DNA of 36,668 bases from contig NZ_LZZM01000207.1 in the NCBI RefSeq assembly GCF_002006345.1, forward strand, positions 1 through 36,668. The letters are read 5' to 3'. The position numbers and the translations under genes are program-made. Under the pieces are notes generated by a model that worked only from the letters and a program-made list of their open reading frames with translations, was not told where the DNA came from and searched no databases. Numbering within the stretch: position 1 is the first letter of the stretch; every line of letters begins with the position of its first letter. The stretch is from Clostridium puniceum (lineage in GTDB: Bacteria; Bacillota; Clostridia; Clostridiales; Clostridiaceae). Positions 33,082 through 36,668 of the stretch are shown here, piece after piece.

Positions 33082-33136
33082 ATAACATAACCATGCATTA
33101 AGAGTAAAAATACGCTTAATTCATGGTTTTTGTTAT
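33082..33136. terminator. Bidirectional terminator between convergent genes
   Basis: ATAACATAACCATGCATTAAG (ends at 33102) pairs imperfectly with CTTAATTCATGGTTTTTGTTAT (33115-33136), with mismatched bases in the stem and a 12-base loop. It lies between the acyltransferase and the oppositely directed hydrolase. Confidence 0.65.
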
Positions 33137-33191
33137 TTATTTAGAAATTACATTTTGATTTAATAAAGTTGTTAACTATCTATGTAAATAT

Positions 33192-33998
33192 TTATATTAA
33201 ATCTATAACATCTAAATCATCAGGCATATAAATATTTCCATTAAATTCTTCCTTGCCCTCATTTATGTAAAGTTCTTTTCTATTTTGCAAATTTTTGTCT
33301 TCAGTATGATATAAAATAATATTCTTAACATTTAGTTCTTTAGCATTTTTACATGCATCTTTTGCTGTTGCATGATGTTTTTCATAAGGCTTAAATATAT
33401 CTCTTTGAGAATAAAGGCAAAAGGCTTCGTGGAATAGATAATCTACGTTTTCACTATGAGATTTTACAGTTTCTCTATAAGGTTCATCTCCTAAAAAAGT
33501 TAGAGATTTGCCATTAGATAAGATTGTTTTAAATCCATGCTGAAGATCTTTTGTACTATGTATATCAAAAAAAGTGGTAGTTCTATCTAATATTTTAGTC
33601 GTATCATTATCCTTAATTTCATTAAATAAAATTCTAATATCAAATAGCTTTAAGAATTTTTTTTGAAGTACAAATGAACAAATTGTTCTTATTGCATTTA
33701 TTGAAGTTTCATGGCAATAAATATTTAAATTTCCAGTGTATTTATCATTTAATATACTTTGGGCTATAGCTCGAATAACCCAAACACTACCTAATATATG
33801 ATCATTATGATTATGAGAAATAAACATATTATGTATTTGATTTATAGATATATTTAATTTTTCTAAGTTTGACAATATAGTATTACCACCGCCAGCATCT
33901 ATAAGAAAGTGTTCATCATCACTTGATAAAGTAAAACATGTGTTATAACATTTAGTAACCATAGCAGAGCCAGTGCCGAGTATATTTATTTTTTCCAT
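33192..33998 (-). CDS. Metallo-beta-lactamase-fold hydrolase (RNase Z-like)
   Basis: A 268-residue cytoplasmic protein of the metallo-beta-lactamase fold. The metal-binding motif HxHxDH is present as HNHNDH (His62, His64, Asp66, His67), preceded by the family strand FLIDAGGGNTILSNLEKL (31-48). LTFLGDEPYRETV and VDYLFHEAFC (about 168-193) supply the later Asp/His ligands, and IILYHTEDKN near 226-235 the last His. This architecture is shared by tRNase Z (3' processing of tRNA) and by uncharacterised hydrolases. The flexible arm of true RNase Z is not evident, so I do not assign the substrate. On the minus strand AGGAG precedes the ATG by 8 bases. Confidence 0.83.
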   Translation of the reverse strand: MEKINILGTGSAMVTKCYNTCFTLSSDDEHFLIDAGGGNTILSNLEKLNISINQIHNMFISHNHNDHILGSVWVIRAIAQSILNDKYTGNLNIYCHETSINAIRTICSFVLQKKFLKLFDIRILFNEIKDNDTTKILDRTTTFFDIHSTKDLQHGFKTILSNGKSLTFLGDEPYRETVKSHSENVDYLFHEAFCLYSQRDIFKPYEKHHATAKDACKNAKELNVKNIILYHTEDKNLQNRKELYINEGKEEFNGNIYMPDDLDVIDLI

Positions 33999-34290
33999 AT
34001 TTACATCTCCTAAAATATATATAATTTAAAATAATAGCATAAAATACTTAAATTATCACATTCCATAATTAAAAGTTAAAAACAAAATTAAGTATATATT
34101 GAAAAATGAACAGTATAGGATTATAGAATACAACTAATTATAAAATTTTCATAATTATATAATGCATAAATAAGTTTATAAAGCAAATTATATTATAAAA
34201 GGTATGTAGAATAAATACAACATTATACAAAGAGTTTTAAATTTATTTTAGTTTATGCAATATTGAAAATGTAGAAAATTTATAAAAATA
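33999..34290. other. Divergent intergenic region
   Basis: AT-rich region between the minus-strand hydrolase and the plus-strand transporter gene. I see no gene or strong repeat here apart from the hydrolase ribosome binding site near 34008. The promoter/operator of the transporter gene begins at 34291. Confidence 0.45.
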
Positions 34291-34319
34291 TTTACTTGTG
34301 AGTATATATGATATATACT
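34291..34319 (+). promoter_or_regulatory. Promoter overlapped by a 19-bp palindromic operator
   Basis: TTTACT (34291-34296), 17 bases, TATACT (34314-34319). AGTATATATGATATATACT (34301-34319) is a perfect palindrome about a central G and covers the spacer and the whole -10. This is the position of a repressor operator. The repressor is not in the window. Confidence 0.6.
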
Positions 34320-34356
34320 AATGTATATACAGCGAGAAAGAGAGGCAATAATTAAA

Positions 34357-34914
34357 ATGAACAATAAGATAAAACAAATGGTATATGCAGGATTACTTAC
34401 TGCACTTGCAATTATAATTCCTATTCAATTTGGATTTTTAAAGATTATCATTCCACCTTTTACAGCTACGTTGGCAGCACACGTACCAATGATGTTAGCT
34501 ATGTTAATATCACCAGTAGTGGCAATTGTAGTTGGGGTTGGTTCTACAATTGGTTTTTTGATATCAGGAACACCAGCACCAGTAGTAGCAAGAGCAGCAA
34601 CGCATATCCTTGTTGGTTATATTGGAGCAAAAATAATTATTAGCAATCAAAGCTATATTAAAGCAGTAGTTATTACAGCACCTATTCATGGATTATTAGA
34701 AATGTTAGTTGTAATACCTTTTATAGGATTAAATGTTTATCAATTATTAATAGTAACAGCTGTTGGGGCAATATTACATCATACTGCCGATAGTATAATA
34801 GCATATGCAGTAGTTAAAGCAGTAGCAAAGGCGAGAAATAAAGATATTTACAGTGTTTTTGGGGAATTTAGGAATGAGCATGAAGACTTATTGGTAGAGA
34901 ATTCGAAAATTTAA
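34357..34914 (+). CDS. ECF transporter S component (possibly niacin, NiaX-like)
   Basis: A 185-residue membrane protein with five to six helices, the size and layout of the substrate-binding S component of energy-coupling-factor vitamin transporters, which work with shared ATPase and T subunits encoded elsewhere. The N-terminal KIKQMVYAGLLTALAIIIPI is the typical helix 1. LAAHVPMMLAMLISPVVAIVVGVGSTIGFLISG and PVVARAATHILVGYIGAKI resemble what I remember of NiaX-type niacin carriers, but substrate is a guess. The frame is open from ATG 34321, which lies in the promoter; ATG 34357, 11 bases after AGAGG (34341-34345), is the better start. A palindromic operator overlaps its promoter. Confidence 0.8.
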   Translation: MNNKIKQMVYAGLLTALAIIIPIQFGFLKIIIPPFTATLAAHVPMMLAMLISPVVAIVVGVGSTIGFLISGTPAPVVARAATHILVGYIGAKIIISNQSYIKAVVITAPIHGLLEMLVVIPFIGLNVYQLLIVTAVGAILHHTADSIIAYAVVKAVAKARNKDIYSVFGEFRNEHEDLLVENSKI

Positions 34915-34935
34915 ATCACGAGCTTAATGTAATAT

Positions 34936-34960
34936 AAAAAATGCATTAAGCATTTTTTAT
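34936..34960 (+). terminator. Terminator after the ECF S-component gene
   Basis: AAAAAATGC (34936-34944) pairs with GCATTTTTT (34950-34958) around ATTAA. An alternative outer stem GCTTAATG/CATTAAGC (34922-34929/34944-34951) overlaps it. Confidence 0.8.
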
Positions 34961-35005
34961 GCTTAGAATATATTTAGAATTTAGGGAAAAAATATTAAAA
35001 AAATA

Positions 35006-35033
35006 TAGACAAAAATGTTAAATATCATATAAT
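35006..35033 (+). promoter_or_regulatory. Candidate promoter of the DUF1292 gene pair
   Basis: TAGACA (35006-35011), 16 bases, TATAAT (35028-35033). The leader of about 150 bases has no further structure I can support. Confidence 0.5.
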
Positions 35034-35193
35034 AAGGTTAGAATAAATTTAAAATTAGTTATAATAGATTAGTTATTATTTAAATTAATCAATGAATCTA
35101 TGAAGAAAATAAGTTTTAAGTTTGACATAGGATAAAGAATAATTAACAGGATATTTATTGAATATGTCTAAAATAAAAAATGAGGTGAATGTT

Positions 35194-35439
35194 TTGGAAG
35201 AAAAAGAAATAATGTCATTTAAAGATGAAGATGGAAATAAAGTTGATTTTGAGGCAGTAGCAAAGATTTATTTAGAAGAACAAGGTTACTTATTATTATC
35301 ACCATTAGAAGACGAAAGTGAAGACATGTTTGCTTTTAGAATAGATGTAGATGCAAATGGTAATGAAGAATTGAATCTTGTAGAAGATGATAAAGAATTT
35401 GAAGAAATAAAAAAAGAATATAAAAAATTATTGTACTAA
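35194..35439 (+). CDS. DUF1292-family small acidic protein
   Basis: An 81-residue cytoplasmic protein of the DUF1292 (YrzB-like) family, function unknown. The typical pattern is FKDEDGNKVDFEAVAKIYLEEQGYLLLSPLEDESEDMFAFRID, a small beta-sheet unit with acidic turns, ending in a Lys/Glu-rich helix. I choose TTG 35194 because GAGGTG (35182-35187) lies 6 bases upstream. ATG 35164 would add 10 residues (MSKIKNEVNV) but has only a weak AGGAT. In many Firmicutes DUF1292 genes lie near ruvX-type genes; here the partner is another acidic protein 18 bases downstream. Confidence 0.8.
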   Translation: MEEKEIMSFKDEDGNKVDFEAVAKIYLEEQGYLLLSPLEDESEDMFAFRIDVDANGNEELNLVEDDKEFEEIKKEYKKLLY

Positions 35440-35457
35440 GTAGAAGAGGTGAAATTT

Positions 35458-35856
35458 ATGAAGAGTTCGGAAATAATAAACTATTTAGAAGATAATGATT
35501 TAGCTGATATAGAAGAATTAAAGAAAAAAAGTAATTATGTGATATTAAAATTTTATTATGATTTTGATAAAGAAGAAATAAATGCAGCAAAGGCTTATTC
35601 AACGGAGGAAAGTGATTTTGATCCAGAAAGCGATGAATGGTATAAAGAATATTATCTTCCATATTTAAGAGACATCGCAGTAGATAATGTTGAATCAATA
35701 ATTGAAGAAATAATGGAAGAATATGAGATCGAAGCTAAATATAAAGAAATTGGAATGGAAAATGGAGATAGCGGATATTTCAAATTCATAGCAGCTTTTT
35801 CAGATGAATTAACTGATTCTGAGATGGAAGATATTTTAAACGATTACTATCAGTAA
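35458..35856 (+). CDS. Small acidic protein of unknown function
   Basis: A 132-residue, strongly acidic soluble protein (many Asp/Glu, for example STEESDFDPESDEWYKEYY and IEEIMEEYEIEAKYKE), predicted mostly helical, with no signal peptide or membrane segment. No family was recognised. The GTG at 35449 is in frame but forms part of the GAGGTG ribosome binding site, so ATG 35458 is the start. It follows the DUF1292 gene by 18 bases and is probably in the same operon. The 6S RNA promoter begins 20 bases after its stop. Confidence 0.75.
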   Translation: MKSSEIINYLEDNDLADIEELKKKSNYVILKFYYDFDKEEINAAKAYSTEESDFDPESDEWYKEYYLPYLRDIAVDNVESIIEEIMEEYEIEAKYKEIGMENGDSGYFKFIAAFSDELTDSEMEDILNDYYQ

Positions 35857-35875
35857 AATTGGAATTAAAATACTC

Positions 35876-35903
35876 TTGAAAATATAAAATGTTATGATAT
35901 AAT
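35876..35903 (+). promoter_or_regulatory. Strong promoter of the 6S RNA gene
   Basis: TTGAAA (35876-35881), 16 bases, TATAAT (35898-35903) with TGA directly before it, an extended -10. Transcription would begin near 35910, at the first paired base of the RNA. Confidence 0.75.
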
Positions 35904-35909
35904 AGGATT

Positions 35910-36117
35910 ATAGATTTCCTGGGATGTGCGCAAAGCTTATGATATTCAACCTACATTACATTATCGGGATTTACAACAAATTCATAAATGTCAAGCTTCA
36001 TTTAAATCATTTATTATGATAGAAGAAGGCAGAAGTGAATTGAGTTTAACCCACCTGCGAGGCGCAGGCATTGAATATATAGGTGAACGGCATGTCGGGA
36101 GCTATAATTGAAATCAA
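35910..36117 (+). ncRNA. ssrS: 6S RNA (SsrS), global regulator of RNA polymerase
   Basis: A rod-shaped RNA closed by its own ends: ATAG (35910-35913) with CTAT (36102-36105), and GATGTGC (35923-35929) with GCATGTC (36090-36096) using two G-U pairs. The ends read like E. coli 6S: CTGGGATGTGCGCAAAGC here versus CTGAGATGTTCGCAAGC there, and ACGGCATGTCGGGAG versus GGCGGCATCTCGGAG (reference from memory). The middle holds a hairpin CTGCG-AGG-CGCAG (36055-36067) beside the expected central bubble. 6S RNA mimics an open promoter and sequesters the housekeeping sigma holoenzyme. It has its own promoter and terminator. A 61-codon frame across it has no ribosome binding site and is not a gene. Confidence 0.87.
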
Positions 36118-36143
36118 CACCTCAGTAATGAGGTGCTTTTTTT
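36118..36143 (+). terminator. 6S RNA terminator
   Basis: CACCTCA (36118-36124) pairs with TGAGGTG (36129-36135) around GTAA, followed by C and seven T. Confidence 0.92.
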
Positions 36144-36280
36144 ATGTTAAAAATATATGGTTTTTCAATGCTGAAATAAAGAATTTGTATAGATTTAGAA
36201 GTAAATATGTATAAAGTTGTAAACGTAAAACGTTAGAGAAATAAGCCTGAAAAATACAGTAATGTAACAATTTTTGAAAA

Positions 36281-36309
36281 AACCTAGCTAAATTTAGTTT
36301 AGCTAGGTT
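36281..36309 (-). terminator. Terminator of the small minus-strand gene
   Basis: AACCTAGCTAAA (36281-36292) pairs perfectly with TTTAGCTAGGTT (36298-36309). Reading the minus strand, the stem is followed by TTTTTTC, so it ends leftward transcription about 100 bases past the stop of the gene at 36408. Confidence 0.75.
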
Positions 36310-36407
36310 ATAGGTAGCATTAAGCTAAGGCTAGAAACTTAATGTCTACTATGAAAAGTGGCATATAACCATTTTTGTATATTTATAATTTATCTGAAGT
36401 ATTTATA

Positions 36408-36623
36408 TTACGCTGCTACTTCTTTAACAGATTTAGAATTATTTTGTTTGTGGTTAAATGAAGAAAATAGTTCTTTTTGATACAAAACAATAAACTTGTC
36501 CAAATTTTGAGATAAAGCAATCATAAATTTAGTACTTGGTGAAAAAAATAATAATAATAGATTGAGTAAGTGCTTTCTAAGTAATATATTACATTTTAGT
36601 CTAGAAAATATGTGTTTTTTCAT
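36408..36623 (-). CDS. Small hypothetical protein
   Basis: A 71-residue basic protein with a hydrophobic stretch at about 15-40 (LRKHLLNLLLLFFSPSTKFMIALS), possibly membrane-associated, and a polar C-terminus (HKQNNSKSVKEVAA). The family is unknown. I accept it as real because AGGAGG (36636-36631 on the minus strand) lies 7 bases before the ATG at 36623. TATAAT is at 36661-36656, with its -35 beyond the window edge, and a perfect hairpin terminator follows. The in-frame GTG two codons upstream is less likely as start. Confidence 0.6.
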   Translation of the reverse strand: MKKHIFSRLKCNILLRKHLLNLLLLFFSPSTKFMIALSQNLDKFIVLYQKELFSSFNHKQNNSKSVKEVAA

Positions 36624-36668
36624 AACCACACCTCCTGAGAATATATTTTATTGTTATTATAAATATAT

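Noticed and set aside
35926..36111. 61-codon plus-strand frame
   Set aside because: It lies entirely within the 6S RNA, has no ribosome binding site and its sequence is explained by RNA structure.
1..36668. CRISPR array, tRNA/rRNA, toxin-antitoxin or phage cassette
   Set aside because: Scanned for regularly spaced repeats, tRNA-like cloverleaf signatures, paired small toxin/antitoxin genes and integrase motifs; none found by eye.

Overview
The window is low-GC, AT-rich DNA from a Gram-positive, endospore-forming anaerobe, most likely Clostridium sensu stricto (inference). The reasons are strong AGGAGG-type ribosome binding sites, frequent GTG/TTG starts, a SpoVB homologue, a V-type ATPase in enterococcal/clostridial gene order, a SAM-I (S-box) riboswitch and a Firmicutes-style gene set. 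I see no tRNA, rRNA, CRISPR array, phage or insertion-sequence transposase.

Layout. (1) 1-2727 is sparsely coding: a HAD-like hydrolase, the broken 3' part of a GrpB-family gene, a small membrane protein and almost 1 kb without a gene. (2) 2728-9123 holds an FtsA-like actin-fold ATPase with a long C-terminal extension, an M20 amidohydrolase, and an RluA pseudouridine synthase followed at 9 bases by a MurJ/YtgP-type flippase. SpoVB lies opposite and tail-to-tail (9324-10823). (3) 11012-17365 carries a soluble chemoreceptor, a membrane-tethered sugar-dehydrogenase-like beta-propeller, a divergent methyltransferase-like protein next to a B12-binding radical SAM protein, and on the minus strand an unidentified methyltransferase-fold protein with a higher GC content. 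(4) 17568-26375 is a complete nine-gene V-type ATPase operon in the order ntpFIKECGABD. Its rotor proteolipid keeps all five sodium ligands known from Enterococcus hirae NtpK, so it is predicted to move Na+. (5) 26407-31665 has a WecA/TagO-type phospho-sugar transferase, then a methyl-cycle cluster: a SAM-I riboswitch, luxS, a separately encoded methionine synthase activation domain, and a metH lacking that domain. (6) 31875-36668 contains a membrane acyltransferase, a metallo-beta-lactamase-fold hydrolase, an ECF transporter S component with a 19-base palindrome over its promoter, a DUF1292 protein with an acidic partner, a 6S RNA gene, and a small minus-strand gene at the edge.

How it fits together. 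LuxS and MetH are consecutive steps of the activated methyl cycle: S-ribosylhomocysteine is cleaved to homocysteine, which is methylated to methionine. The S-box switch senses SAM, the end product, at the head of this stretch. The two MOP-superfamily flippases and the TagO-like enzyme concern lipid-linked envelope and spore-cortex precursors. A family of short interspersed repeats (three copies, each ending just before a ribosome binding site, one inside the V-ATPase operon) ties otherwise unrelated genes together. No clear wholly new defence or mobile system is visible. The best candidates for new biology are the repeat family, the probably non-catalytic propeller protein, the methyltransferase-like/radical-SAM pair and the compositionally distinct methyltransferase-fold gene.
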